Assembly: GCA_017994175.1 (NCBI GenBank)
Contig: JAGOLH010000002.1
Coordinates: 1 to 64,000 of the forward strand
Direction: 5' to 3'
Length of the DNA: 64,000 nucleotides
Origin: Bacteroidales bacterium
Lineage (GTDB): Bacteria > Bacteroidota > Bacteroidia > Bacteroidales > ML635J-15
Below are positions 51,875 to 60,931 of the stretch, piece after piece. The notes beneath the pieces were generated by a model. That model ran no database searches and had not been told where the DNA came from. It was given only the letters and a program-made list of their open reading frames with translations. Within the stretch, counting starts at the first letter, position 1, and every line of letters starts with the position of its first letter. A program made the translations under genes and the position numbers.

Positions 51875-52480
51875 TTAGTAATTTTTAATGCAGCGAACAC
51901 TATAACCATTTGTTTTCCATGAAGTGTATTGTTCAACCAAATTTGTTGAGAATGTAAAACAATAAGAATATGCCATTTCATTGTCTTCAAATACGGTGGT
52001 TGATGACCATAGAATTGACGTCCACTTGAGATTGCCAAACTCATCTTTTTCGCTATTATAAAAACCTGCAGGTAATATTCCCAAGCCAGATTCATTATAG
52101 GAGTATTCAATATTTTCATCATAATAAAATGCTCCTGAGGCTTTCAGTTTTGCACCGGCATTAGCGCCTCCATTATTCATAATAAGTAAGTTCCATTCGA
52201 TAGCATCTGGCAGGTGCCAGCCTTCAGGGCAAGACGTCATTGCAGTTTCCCAATCGTATAAGTACCCAAACTTTTTCACGTGTTTGTCCTTGTATTCATA
52301 AGCAAAATAATTTCCGCTGTCTGGAGCAAAAGCCAGGTTTTCGGCAAGCCAGGTAACATGATTAATGATAACGGTTTTGTACACTTTGCCGTCGCGGGTG
52401 TCGGTGAAGCTTCCAAACTCCTGGCAGAACCCGAACGATACAGACATAGCAAGGGCTAACAAAAGAATTGCTTTTTTCAT
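51875..52480 (-). CDS. FISUMP-domain exported protein B
   Basis: The 201-residue protein has a signal peptide (about 1-19, MKKAILLLALAMSVSFGFC) and one FISUMP domain: FGSFTDTRDGKVYKTVIINHVTWLAENLAFA, FGYLYDWETAM, SCPEGWHLPDAIEWN, GILPAGFYNSEKD, and the terminal SVRCIKNY. It lies first of a minus-strand run with the outer-membrane-like gene 25 bases downstream. It is a paralogue of FISUMP A at 48356. Function unknown. Confidence 0.9.
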   Translation of the reverse strand: MKKAILLLALAMSVSFGFCQEFGSFTDTRDGKVYKTVIINHVTWLAENLAFAPDSGNYFAYEYKDKHVKKFGYLYDWETAMTSCPEGWHLPDAIEWNLLIMNNGGANAGAKLKASGAFYYDENIEYSYNESGLGILPAGFYNSEKDEFGNLKWTSILWSSTTVFEDNEMAYSYCFTFSTNLVEQYTSWKTNGYSVRCIKNY

Positions 52481-52577
52481 TTTTTTCTGGTGTTATTGCT
52501 TACTTTGTTAAGGCGTCAGCACTCCTTTAATTACAATCAAATGGTTTTCTGCTTTGCAGTGGAAAGAATATTTTATC

Positions 52578-53408
52578 TCACTTTTTAGTGAACTGATCGA
52601 GCATTTCGGGTAAACAAGTGCTAAAAACAATCCCGTCGAAATGGCCGCCTTCAATTTCGATGTAGTGATATTTGATTTTTTTCTTGTCGAGCTCTTTCTT
52701 TAGCTTTTGGTGCTGCGGTACAATGAAGTCGAATTCGTCTTTTGTTGCCATTGCCATATATACAAACTGATTGCTCCCTTTTTTCATGTTGCTGACAATT
52801 TCGAAAACATCGGTTCCCCGCGATTGGTAACTGTTTTCATCGCCAAAAGCTTCGCGCACACTGCTCATGATAAAATTCAGGGGCGATTCAGGTGTAAGCG
52901 GAATATCGTAGAATGGTGCATTGATGGCTCCACACATGTCTGCAATAAAAGTAAACCGTCCCGGGTGCTTCAACCCGACAAGAAGAGCTCCGTAGCCACC
53001 CATCGAAAAGCCACCTATGCCTTGCCACGACGGGTCGGTTTTGTATTTCTTGTCGATGTACGTAAACAATTCTTCGGTCATGAAACTTTCGTATTTAGCC
53101 GTAGGATTCGAGAAAGAATTAACATACCAGTTTGTACCGGCATCTGGAGTTACTACAATAATCTGCCTGTTTTTCAGTTCAGATGGCAAATTTGTCTCAA
53201 GAAAACTATCGTTGTTGCCTCCCCACCAGTGCAACAGATACATTACGGGATAAACCTGCGTAGTATCGTAACCAGCCGGCAGAATCACTGTGGTGGCCAC
53301 TTTCCGGTTTAAAATGACAGATTCAATTGAATCTGTTGTAACTGTCTGCGCTTTAGTAAGGCTGGCAGCCAAACAGCTAATGAATAATATAAAGTAAATC
53401 TTTTTCAT
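52578..53408 (-). CDS. Exported alpha/beta-hydrolase esterase
   Basis: The 276-residue protein has a signal peptide (1-20) and an esterase-D/putative feruloyl-esterase fold: YPVMYLLHWWGG (oxyanion region), nucleophile S135 in GIGGFSMGGYG, and a late histidine in IEGGHFDGIVF (about H258), with an Asp/Glu probably in ATKDEFDFIVPQH. This resembles the S-formylglutathione hydrolase/feruloyl-esterase family; the substrate is likely a sugar or cell-wall ester. It is four bases downstream of the response regulator and so co-transcribed with it, which suggests a specific environmental ester as the inducing signal. Confidence 0.88.
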   Translation of the reverse strand: MKKIYFILFISCLAASLTKAQTVTTDSIESVILNRKVATTVILPAGYDTTQVYPVMYLLHWWGGNNDSFLETNLPSELKNRQIIVVTPDAGTNWYVNSFSNPTAKYESFMTEELFTYIDKKYKTDPSWQGIGGFSMGGYGALLVGLKHPGRFTFIADMCGAINAPFYDIPLTPESPLNFIMSSVREAFGDENSYQSRGTDVFEIVSNMKKGSNQFVYMAMATKDEFDFIVPQHQKLKKELDKKKIKYHYIEIEGGHFDGIVFSTCLPEMLDQFTKK

Positions 53409-53412
53409 GGGC

Positions 53413-54036
53413 TTAGTGTTTATAAATTTTATTTATGGCTTCAGTTCTCGACTGAACCTGGAGTTTTTCGTAAATATTCCGAATATGTGTCCGGACAGTT
53501 TCGATGCTGATAAAAACTTTTGCAGCTATTTCCTTATAGCGGAACCCCTGTGAAAGCAGATCCAGAATTTCGCGTTCACGTTGGCTTAAAACATGTATTT
53601 CATTTGAAATTCTGGTTTTAAGACTGAATTGTTCAATTACCCTACGGGCAATTTGCGGTGACATGGGTGAACCTCCTGAATGTATTTCAGCAATAGCCGA
53701 AATTATTTGTTCAGGCCGGGAGTTTTTCAGAAGATACCCTGTTGCGCCTGAACACAAGGATTGAAACACCGACTCATCGTCATCGAAAATGGTGAACATC
53801 ACAAATTGTATTTCGGGAAATTTTGATTTTGCTGCCTCAACACATGATATTCCGTTCATGCCCGGAAGTTCTATATCCATTATTACCACTTCTGGTGTAT
53901 TGACTTCCAAATCATGCAAAAAAGCCTCAGCATTAGCATACCCTTTTACCAGCAGACAGTCAATTGCTTGCCCGACAATATTTTCGACCGATTTTCTCAG
54001 ATCGTGGTCGTCTTCAACTATGCTAACTGAAATCAT
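53413..54036 (-). CDS. LuxR/NarL-type response regulator
   Basis: The 207-residue protein has a receiver domain (about 1-120) with phosphoacceptor D54 in VVIMDIELPGMNG, and a C-terminal LuxR-type HTH (about 140-207: VLSQREREILDLLSQGFRYKEIAAKVFISIETVRTHIRNIYEKLQ). The frame opens at TTG 54081; ATG 54036 (MISVSIVEDDHDL) is chosen because the receiver begins there and an exact promoter lies directly upstream. The sensor kinase gene lies 75 bases upstream, so the two probably form a pair. It is the first gene of the two-gene unit with the esterase. Confidence 0.94.
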   Translation of the reverse strand: MISVSIVEDDHDLRKSVENIVGQAIDCLLVKGYANAEAFLHDLEVNTPEVVIMDIELPGMNGISCVEAAKSKFPEIQFVMFTIFDDDESVFQSLCSGATGYLLKNSRPEQIISAIAEIHSGGSPMSPQIARRVIEQFSLKTRISNEIHVLSQREREILDLLSQGFRYKEIAAKVFISIETVRTHIRNIYEKLQVQSRTEAINKIYKH

Positions 54037-54050
54037 CGCTTTTTTTATTA

Positions 54051-54081
54051 CAAATGTACGCTCACTAAAAACTGAATACAA
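54051..54081 (-). promoter_or_regulatory. Promoter of the response regulator-esterase operon
   Basis: On the minus strand TTG (54081-54079) is followed by 20 bases and TACATTTG (54058-54051), matching TTG-N19/20-TAnnTTTG. It lies 14 bases before ATG 54036, fixing that start. Confidence 0.75.
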
Positions 54082-54110
54082 TACTACTTTAGTGGTAATT
54101 TTTATTTGGT

Positions 54111-57110
54111 TTATAGCGGAACTATTAATGTTACTGTTGTCCCTTTGTTCTTGGCGGAATCGAATGTAATGCTACCCCCGCAGGCTGTAGCCCGCTTATT
54201 CATGTTCCCGATGCCGGTGCTGAAAACTCCTGCTTGTTCTAAGTCAAACCCGATACCATTATCCGTAATTTGCAATCTAATTTGATTTTCAGTCAGGCTG
54301 ATTTCAACAAAACACGATGTTGCCGAAGCGTGCTTTACAATATTGTGCAATGCTTCTTTCAGGATAAGAAAAAAGTTCTGCCTTAATAAAGGCGAAATGT
54401 TTATTTCCTCATGCACCGAAGGGAAATTTATATCACATTCTATTCCTGAATCTTCGAAGAAATTGTTACAGTAATTGCGAATATACGCCAGCAGCGAGCT
54501 GATGTTGTCGTATTTCGGATTAGTCGACCAGATGATTTCCCTGAAATCGTCGATAACCCGCCGCGAAAGCAACGAAATCTGAGTTAGCTTATTCAGAGAA
54601 CTCTGACTGTCTTTAATTTCGCTTTTCAACGATTCGCTGAGCAACGATATCTTCGACAGCGATGCTCCGGCACCATCGTGAATGTCTTTCGACAATGCTG
54701 ATCGTATTTTCTCAATTTCTTTTAGCTTGTTTAGCTCTTCAATTTTCTTTCGGTATTTCAGGTACAGAATAAATCTGATAATTACAGCCAGAATTGTAAC
54801 GACTGCGGCAATTGCCAGTGCGATAAACCACCATGTTTGCCAAAATGGAGGCTTAATGGTAAAACGATAGGCGAGGGGTTGATTATTCCAAACACCATCG
54901 TTGTTACATGCCTTGACTAAAAATGTGTAGTCTCCGGGTTCAAGATTTGCATATTCCGCCTTGGTTTGCTCCGATACAGGCGACCAATCTTTTTCTAACC
55001 CTTGCAGCATCCATTGATACTTCACAGCATCTGGATTAGTAAAACATATAGCTTCAAATTCGAAAGTAACATGGTTCTTATCGTATGGCAGGCAAAGATT
55101 TACAGGTAAACGAAACCAAGGACTTACTGAATCGCAGAATTTGCGGAATTCCGAACTTTCCCAGTTTACATCTTTATAAAAGAGTTTTATTTTTCGGATA
55201 TTTACTATGGGCGGTTTTGTATTGGGTGTTAACTGAGATGGATCCAGCCTGATCAATCCCTGGGTGGTCGCGAAATATAAATTCCCCTTTTTGTCGGTAT
55301 TAATATTTTGTGCACCAAGCGATGACCCTATAAATCCGTCACCTTTCCCGTAATATTTAATTGATGAAACCGAACCATCCTGTGTAAACGAAATCAAATC
55401 AAAACCCTGATTGTAGCCGGCGTACATATTTCCCTTGTTGTCGAAGCCAAGAGAAACATAGTAACCTGATGAAAGTCCGTCTTCAGTAGTCAATAACCGC
55501 TGTCCGTGGGTATCGACAAGCAGAAGACCACCGTACAAAGCAATCCAGACACGGTTCCATTTGTCAACAGCGATATCATCAGGGCTTATACTGTTCTTGG
55601 GATAGGTTGTATAGGAGTACATTTTTCCATCCCATTTAATATATCCGGCATTTGCAGCAAACCATACATTCCCGATATTGTCGCTTGTAATACTCAGTAT
55701 AGTCCCTGCTTCGGCACCTATTTCTTCAGCACTTACTACAGCAGAGGTTTTTCCATCGAATCGTATCAGGGAACTGCCATTGGCTGAAAACCAAATGTAT
55801 TTGCCATCATTATACGCGATATACGGAATTACATCGCTTTCCAGATCAAACATGTTGTTCAATTGATAACCATTACTGCTGTTAGCATCAAAAAGGCCCT
55901 GATATGTAAGCACTATTACCTGATGCTCGTTGGTTTCGAAAAATCCCAAAGTTTCACGATTGTCGGGTGCATCAATATATAGAATTTCGGAGCCGTTAAA
56001 TTTGCAAACCTGATCTGTTGGAGTAGAGAACCAGATGTTACCCTGTGAGTCTTTAAAATTAAAGTAAACTTTCGATGATTTCAATCCATCTTTTTCGTTA
56101 AGGCATATGAATTTTTCCCCCATAAATTTTATTAGCCCGAGCCCCCTTGTAGCCAACCAAATGTTATTTTCGTTATCCTCCGTGACCCAAAAAACAAGCT
56201 CGATGGGCAAACCGTTTTGCTCATTAAAATGCTTGACCTCACCATTGCTGCTTACTCGCCATAATCCAAACTCTGAAGGAACCCAGAGGTTGTTTTCATG
56301 ATCCTCACAAACCCCCGATAAAAACCAATACCCAACTTCAGCAGGCATATCGAGATAGGTGATTACTCCATTTTGAAGGGTGAAAATAGAAAGCTTCTGG
56401 ATTTTAGCGTCAAACGACAGAAAAAACTGGGTGTGATCGGCAGTTTCATAAAACAGATTTAACCAATTCTCCGATACTTCAGCCGGGACCCCGGGATTGT
56501 ATTCATTCAGCACGGTGTCGTTTACTATGTACATGTTCCCCAAGGTATTTACTATGATATCCCCGTCTCCATTTTTTACGACCGAAAGCAATAACGATTC
56601 AGGTGCATTTAGAAAAGGGTTCACGGGAGTGATATCATGAAACCGGTTGTTTTCGAAATACAATAACTGTCGGGTTTCATCAGCATTCCATAAAGCAATC
56701 CAGAGTCGCCCTTTTTTATCGAAGGCAGTGGAAGCCCATTGCCCGGGTAATGCAAGACCATCTTTTGATGTGTAGTTGGTAAATTTTAGTCCGTCGTAAA
56801 TACTGATGCATTTCAGGCTTAGAATCATTAACCTGCCGTCGGGCAATTCGACTATGCTACCTGTATTGTTATCACCAAGGCCGTCTTTTTCGGTATAGTT
56901 GTCAAATGTATTCCCATTGAACCTGTAAATTCCATTGCCCATAGTGGTAGCCCAAAGATATCCCCGGCTGTCCTGAATTATTTTTGTAACATCATTCGAC
57001 TTCAGCCCTTGATCGGCGCCAAACTCCCAAAACTGATATTGCTGGGCGTTTAAAGTTACAGATTTAATTATCAGAATTATAAATAAAACATTGAACTTCA
57101 TGCGATTCAT
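54111..57110 (-). CDS. Sensor histidine kinase with periplasmic beta-propeller (HisKA_3 type)
   Basis: The 999-residue protein has a signal peptide (about 1-22), a large periplasmic sensor with Reg_prop-type propeller repeats (about 25-680, e.g. IIQDSRGYLWATTMGNGIYRF and EDNENNIWLATRGLGLIKF), a Y_Y_Y domain (about 690-750), a membrane helix (about 757-782), and a HisKA_3 module with phosphoacceptor His in DIHDGAGASLSKI (about H809) followed by a HATPase_c domain (ITDNGIGFDL). This is like the hybrid sensor of polysaccharide systems but with no response regulator domain fused, and its partner is the LuxR-type gene downstream. Another ATG three codons in (57101) is equally possible. Confidence 0.93.
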   Translation of the reverse strand: MNRMKFNVLFIILIIKSVTLNAQQYQFWEFGADQGLKSNDVTKIIQDSRGYLWATTMGNGIYRFNGNTFDNYTEKDGLGDNNTGSIVELPDGRLMILSLKCISIYDGLKFTNYTSKDGLALPGQWASTAFDKKGRLWIALWNADETRQLLYFENNRFHDITPVNPFLNAPESLLLSVVKNGDGDIIVNTLGNMYIVNDTVLNEYNPGVPAEVSENWLNLFYETADHTQFFLSFDAKIQKLSIFTLQNGVITYLDMPAEVGYWFLSGVCEDHENNLWVPSEFGLWRVSSNGEVKHFNEQNGLPIELVFWVTEDNENNIWLATRGLGLIKFMGEKFICLNEKDGLKSSKVYFNFKDSQGNIWFSTPTDQVCKFNGSEILYIDAPDNRETLGFFETNEHQVIVLTYQGLFDANSSNGYQLNNMFDLESDVIPYIAYNDGKYIWFSANGSSLIRFDGKTSAVVSAEEIGAEAGTILSITSDNIGNVWFAANAGYIKWDGKMYSYTTYPKNSISPDDIAVDKWNRVWIALYGGLLLVDTHGQRLLTTEDGLSSGYYVSLGFDNKGNMYAGYNQGFDLISFTQDGSVSSIKYYGKGDGFIGSSLGAQNINTDKKGNLYFATTQGLIRLDPSQLTPNTKPPIVNIRKIKLFYKDVNWESSEFRKFCDSVSPWFRLPVNLCLPYDKNHVTFEFEAICFTNPDAVKYQWMLQGLEKDWSPVSEQTKAEYANLEPGDYTFLVKACNNDGVWNNQPLAYRFTIKPPFWQTWWFIALAIAAVVTILAVIIRFILYLKYRKKIEELNKLKEIEKIRSALSKDIHDGAGASLSKISLLSESLKSEIKDSQSSLNKLTQISLLSRRVIDDFREIIWSTNPKYDNISSLLAYIRNYCNNFFEDSGIECDINFPSVHEEINISPLLRQNFFLILKEALHNIVKHASATSCFVEISLTENQIRLQITDNGIGFDLEQAGVFSTGIGNMNKRATACGGSITFDSAKNKGTTVTLIVPL

Positions 57111-57215
57111 GCCCTGAAATATTATTTTTTGTCGAAGATAATGATATTATTTGTTGAATTCTAATATATAAAGGCTAAGTTGTTTTTTAAACTTTAAAAT
57201 GTGTATGAATATCAC

Positions 57216-57227
57216 TGATTAATATCA
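57216..57227. promoter_or_regulatory. Possible Crp/Fnr operator between kinase and regulator genes
   Basis: TGATTAATATCA is the symmetrical TGAT-N4-ATCA core of FNR-type sites, in the 202-base divergent region between the sensor kinase and the Crp/Fnr gene. The same core occurs in the dsrE2 palindrome. The flanking bases are not symmetrical, so this is weaker. Confidence 0.35.
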
Positions 57228-57312
57228 TTTTGCCTGTTGATTAATACTATAGATAGCATATTCGTTTGTATTGCTAATTAATTTTTGTATTTTGTCTCGA
57301 TAATTCAAAGAG

Positions 57313-57990
57313 ATGAACCATAACTGCAGTTTTTGCGAACATAAATCGGCTGCTGCTCACAAACTGAATAATGATGAACTGTCTGCTTTGTCAGCCAACT
57401 GTCTTACGGTGAAGTTTAAAAAAGGAGACAATATCATTCGTCAGGGCACATATTCAACCAATGTAGCCTACCTGAAAAGCGGGCTCGTGAAAATTCATAT
57501 GGAAGGACCCTATCACACGCAGGTAGTGCGTATTGTGAAACCCCGCAATTATCTTGGCCTGCCCACTACTTTCGGCGATAAAATCAATCAGTACTCGGTT
57601 ACTGCGATTGAGTTTTCAGAAGTGTGCTTTATCGATATTACCACATTCAGGGATTTACTCAACAACAGCCCGGCATTCTCCAACCAAATACTGATAGAGC
57701 TTTGCAGGGGTGAACTCGAATCGTACCAGAAATGCGTAAACCGCACTCAAAAGCAGGTTCGCGCTAAAGTTGCCGATGTATTGCTAGATTTCTGCGAAAA
57801 TATTTATAAATCAAATTCATTTCAGTTGAATATCACTCAGGAAGATATTGGTAACCTTGTTGATGCCACAAGAGAAAGTGTATCAAGGATTTGGAATGAG
57901 TTTATAAAGGATGATATCATCAGGGTTGATGGAAAAACCATAGAAATTGTCAATATTGCTAACCTGAAAAATATCAGCCGTAAAGGTTAA
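57313..57990 (+). CDS. Crp/Fnr family transcriptional regulator
   Basis: The 225-residue protein has a cyclic-nucleotide-binding-type domain (about 20-130, KKGDNIIRQGTYSTNVAYLKSGLVKIH) and a C-terminal HTH (about 170-200, ITQEDIGNLVDATRESVSRIWNEF). N-terminal C5 and C8 (NCSFC), plus C30 and others, could hold an iron-sulfur cluster like FNR, but spacing differs from E. coli FNR. The recognition helix reads TRESVSR; Arg-Glu match CRP R180-E181 and the final Arg matches R185, the residues that read TGTGA. This fits the palindrome upstream of dsrE2. It may sense redox or nitric oxide, as Bacteroidota paralogues do; unproven. Confidence 0.9.
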   Translation: MNHNCSFCEHKSAAAHKLNNDELSALSANCLTVKFKKGDNIIRQGTYSTNVAYLKSGLVKIHMEGPYHTQVVRIVKPRNYLGLPTTFGDKINQYSVTAIEFSEVCFIDITTFRDLLNNSPAFSNQILIELCRGELESYQKCVNRTQKQVRAKVADVLLDFCENIYKSNSFQLNITQEDIGNLVDATRESVSRIWNEFIKDDIIRVDGKTIEIVNIANLKNISRKG

Positions 57991-57996
57991 AGCCCA

Positions 57997-59235
57997 ATGA
58001 CAGTTCATTTTACATCAGGTATCCGAAGCAAATGGATGCAGCTTACAGTGTACGACAAAAAACACCCTGTTGTTCTAATACTGCTTGTTGCAATTCCAGT
58101 ACTGTTGTGGTTTGGTTATCTGAATATTATGAACTGGACCGATGGAAGCATTTCGAATGGCATTCCCGGATTAAAATTCTGGCTCGACAGTGAACGATAT
58201 ATCGATGGAGCGACCAGTATTGCACATGGTATGCCGTTGCAGGGAAGGGAAATACAGTTCACAGGTTATATGCTCCTGATTGCATTGGTTCAAAGCCTGC
58301 ACCTTCCTTTATCGGTTATGGCAGTAATCCAGATTGCTATTGCATTGCTGGCAGCGGTGGCGCTGTACGATTCGTGTCGGTTGCTTTCGGGGTCGCGCAT
58401 TGCGGGATTGTTTGCTGCAGCATTGTTTTTGTGCAACCCATTTATAGCGAGATGGCATATTTATATAATGACCGAATCGCTTTACACATCTCTGATAGTG
58501 CTTTGCTTCTGGTCGCTGTTGCGGCTGCTTATAAGGAAAAAACCCGTTGATTATATTGTGTCAGCAATTTTTCTGATTTCTGCCATGTTTGTGCGACCGA
58601 ACGGCTGGATATTGTTACCTGTGTTCTTCATTGTGTATTTATACTCTTTCAATCTCAAAAAATGGGTGTTCATAATATCGGTTTTCGCAACAATTGTGGC
58701 ATTTACGCTGACAATGGCGAAAGTTCCGGTTTTCAGAAGCTCTGTTCAGATTACTACTCCTGTTGAAAACCTGCAAAAAGGTATTACTGTTTGGGGTCAC
58801 GGTGAGTTGAGTTTAAAAATGCCTCAGGATAAGGATATTGATAAAACCCAATGGACTTCGGGTTGGAAGTACATTGCTAGGCATCCATGGGTGAGCTTCA
58901 AACTGGCTGCTGCAAGAGCTGGATATTCCCTAATTCACATCAGACCTTACCACAGTACTGCTTATACATGGCATGTGGCTTTGTGGGTATTTCCGGCATA
59001 TTTGCTTGCACTGATCGCGTTTATTGGCTATCGTAGAAAAACAGCTGTTTATGTTGCTTTAATGATCATTTTAGGACACTTGCTGGTAGTAGCACTTAGC
59101 TATGCTGAGCACGACTCGAGGTTCGACATTTATATATTGCCGGTTTTTTATATTTTTGCAGGACTTGGTCTATTGGAGCTACTGAAAAAAGTAAGTTCTT
59201 TAATTTCCCCGAAAGTCGACCAAGCTAAATTATAA
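57997..59235 (+). CDS. Polytopic membrane protein, GT-C/GT39-like
   Basis: The 412-residue protein has about ten membrane helices. Features resembling GT39 (PMT-type) glycosyltransferases include a first loop with acidic residues (WLDSERYIDGATSIAHG, about 63-79), WHIYIMTESLYTSLIVL (about 151-167), and FVRPNGWILLP (about 201-211). The lumenal loops are short, so the fold call is tentative. The start is 6 bases after the Crp/Fnr gene stop, so the two may be co-transcribed. Substrate and acceptor are unknown. No soluble partner enzyme is next to it. Confidence 0.7.
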   Translation: MTVHFTSGIRSKWMQLTVYDKKHPVVLILLVAIPVLLWFGYLNIMNWTDGSISNGIPGLKFWLDSERYIDGATSIAHGMPLQGREIQFTGYMLLIALVQSLHLPLSVMAVIQIAIALLAAVALYDSCRLLSGSRIAGLFAAALFLCNPFIARWHIYIMTESLYTSLIVLCFWSLLRLLIRKKPVDYIVSAIFLISAMFVRPNGWILLPVFFIVYLYSFNLKKWVFIISVFATIVAFTLTMAKVPVFRSSVQITTPVENLQKGITVWGHGELSLKMPQDKDIDKTQWTSGWKYIARHPWVSFKLAAARAGYSLIHIRPYHSTAYTWHVALWVFPAYLLALIAFIGYRRKTAVYVALMIILGHLLVVALSYAEHDSRFDIYILPVFYIFAGLGLLELLKKVSSLISPKVDQAKL

Positions 59236-59299
59236 ATTGCTCACGTAAGAAGGCTTCAGATAAATCGCAGTAAATATATTGTTTTTGAGTACTAAAATC

Positions 59300-59307
59300 T
59301 ACTTTTG
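59300..59307 (+). promoter_or_regulatory. -7 box of the membrane protein gene at 59329
   Basis: TACTTTTG fits TAnnTTTG, and TTG (59279-59281) lies 18 bases upstream, one base short of the usual spacing. The box overlaps the rejected TTG start at 59305 and so supports ATG 59329. Confidence 0.6.
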
Positions 59308-59328
59308 TATTTCATAGCCCTTGTTAAT

Positions 59329-60198
59329 ATGAGAAAAATATTTGACAGATTAATAGTTTTTGTTGGAAGCCTTGAAATTAAAAAAGATCAATTGTCGTTT
59401 GACTTGAGCATCCTGTTTAGTATCGTTTTTTATCAAATCCTTACAAAAGTTGCGGGAAAAACTGTAACACAGATGTTAAGCCCAGCAGCAACCTTGTTCT
59501 TGTGTATGTTTTTTCTACTGATTTTATCGATGAGTTGCGGGTATTTGCACATGCTTTATGCCCGACAAAGGCGGATATGGGGTTATTTAACTATACTCGT
59601 TACGGTATTCCTCATGATGTTCCCACTGACGGTTATGAGTAGAATTGCTGATGCCGGCGATTTGGGGATGATAGCAACATTCTTGACGGGAACTGGTTTT
59701 GTCATGGGGCGCATCATAGCCCCCGATAAAATGGCATTAACCATTAAGCGATATGTTTTGTTGCTGCTGCTTGTTCCTGCTTCGGTCGGTTTGATTTTCT
59801 GGATGATAAGTTTCACAGGAGACGAGGGTTATAAAGGAGTACTGATATGTGTTTTGGGCTTTGCCGCAGTGGCTGGCTTGGGATTTATTATCCACAAATT
59901 ATTCTCCCGAAGCGAGACAGCTTTAAACAATTTCTTTTTATCGCCCAATGCGAAAGGTATTGCAAAGTTCCTGATTTATTTTTTCTGGTGCGTGGCAGCC
60001 TTTGCTATATGCACTTGGCAGGAAGTACTTACTGATGCACCACAGGATTCCGGATTCTACCGGATATTTATCCTAACACTTTCAGGTATTATTCCCTACC
60101 GCATTCTTTGGGCTTTTATCCCACCCCGAAAGCTGGCGACAACCATTATTGCAACAGTTGTGCTGGTTATTAACATGCTTTTTGTTTACATGGGGTGA
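59329..60198 (+). CDS. Polytopic membrane protein of unknown function
   Basis: I do not recognise this 289-residue protein. It has about eight membrane helices with short loops (e.g. ATLFLCMFFLLILSMSCGYL, LTILVTVFLMMFPLTVMS, YVLLLLLVPASVGLIFWMI, ILFVYMG-type C-terminus). No motif for transport or catalysis is visible. The frame opens at TTG 59305, but ATG 59329 (MRKIFDRL) is preferred on promoter and signal grounds. Lack of charged patterns in the helices makes a permease role less likely than a structural or sensory one. Confidence 0.78.
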   Translation: MRKIFDRLIVFVGSLEIKKDQLSFDLSILFSIVFYQILTKVAGKTVTQMLSPAATLFLCMFFLLILSMSCGYLHMLYARQRRIWGYLTILVTVFLMMFPLTVMSRIADAGDLGMIATFLTGTGFVMGRIIAPDKMALTIKRYVLLLLLVPASVGLIFWMISFTGDEGYKGVLICVLGFAAVAGLGFIIHKLFSRSETALNNFFLSPNAKGIAKFLIYFFWCVAAFAICTWQEVLTDAPQDSGFYRIFILTLSGIIPYRILWAFIPPRKLATTIIATVVLVINMLFVYMG

Positions 60199-60235
60199 CA
60201 TAAATTAAATAAAGACTTAAATACTACTTGCGGTT

Positions 60236-60931
60236 TTACAGTTTAATATCGGGCAGCGACGTAAACAGTTGCATCCCTATAGTTGCATTTTCTTTAATCA
60301 CTTTAAAACGGTAAAACGAAGGAATAAATACATTATTTGGATCGATAAGAAATCGCAGGCAATGCTCTGGGATGTATTCAATCAATGAGGCTGCCGGATA
60401 CACCTGCAGACCGGTTCCAACCACCAGAAATATATCGGCAGTTCTCACGATCTCAACGGCATCTTCTATCAATGGAACAGCTTCTCCAAACCATACAATG
60501 TGTGGTCGCAGCTGAGAGCCCAGCGGACAGAGGTCACCTACATTCAATTCAGTCCCATTGATATCGACCACAATTTCGGGATTTGCCGTGCTGCGCGCTT
60601 TTTTTATTTCACCGTGGAGATGTAAAACCCATGTACTGCCTGCTCTTTCGTGCAAATCATCGATGTTTTGAGTTATTATTTGAACATTATAAATTTTTTC
60701 GAGCTGTACCAGAATTTTATGCGCTTCGTTGGGCTGCGCCCGAGCTACATTCTTACGCCGCTGATTATAAAAATCCAGCACAAGGGCTTTGTTTTTTTTC
60801 CACCCTTCAGGTGATGCTACTTCTTCGATTTTATGGTTTTCCCAAAGGCCTCCCGAATCTCTGAAAGTACTGATTCCGCTCTCTGCGCTTATGCCTGCAC
60901 CTGTTAGTACAACCAGTTTTTTCTTTTTCAT
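60236..60931 (-). CDS. cobB: Sir2-family NAD-dependent protein deacylase (class III-like)
   Basis: The 231-residue sirtuin removes acyl groups from lysines using NAD. Motifs: GAGISAESGI (11-20), TQNIDDLHERAG (87-98), catalytic H106 in LHLHGE, and WFGEAVP. Y55 and R58 (DFYNQRRK) form the YxxR motif that gives SIRT5/CobB-type enzymes preference for succinyl or malonyl groups. Only one cysteine (LCPLGSQLRP) occurs where other sirtuins have four zinc ligands, so it may lack zinc, as I recall for other Bacteroidota sirtuins. The frame opens at 61006; ATG 60931 (MKKKKLVVLTGAGIS) is preferred because the fold begins there. Confidence 0.93.
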   Translation of the reverse strand: MKKKKLVVLTGAGISAESGISTFRDSGGLWENHKIEEVASPEGWKKNKALVLDFYNQRRKNVARAQPNEAHKILVQLEKIYNVQIITQNIDDLHERAGSTWVLHLHGEIKKARSTANPEIVVDINGTELNVGDLCPLGSQLRPHIVWFGEAVPLIEDAVEIVRTADIFLVVGTGLQVYPAASLIEYIPEHCLRFLIDPNNVFIPSFYRFKVIKENATIGMQLFTSLPDIKL

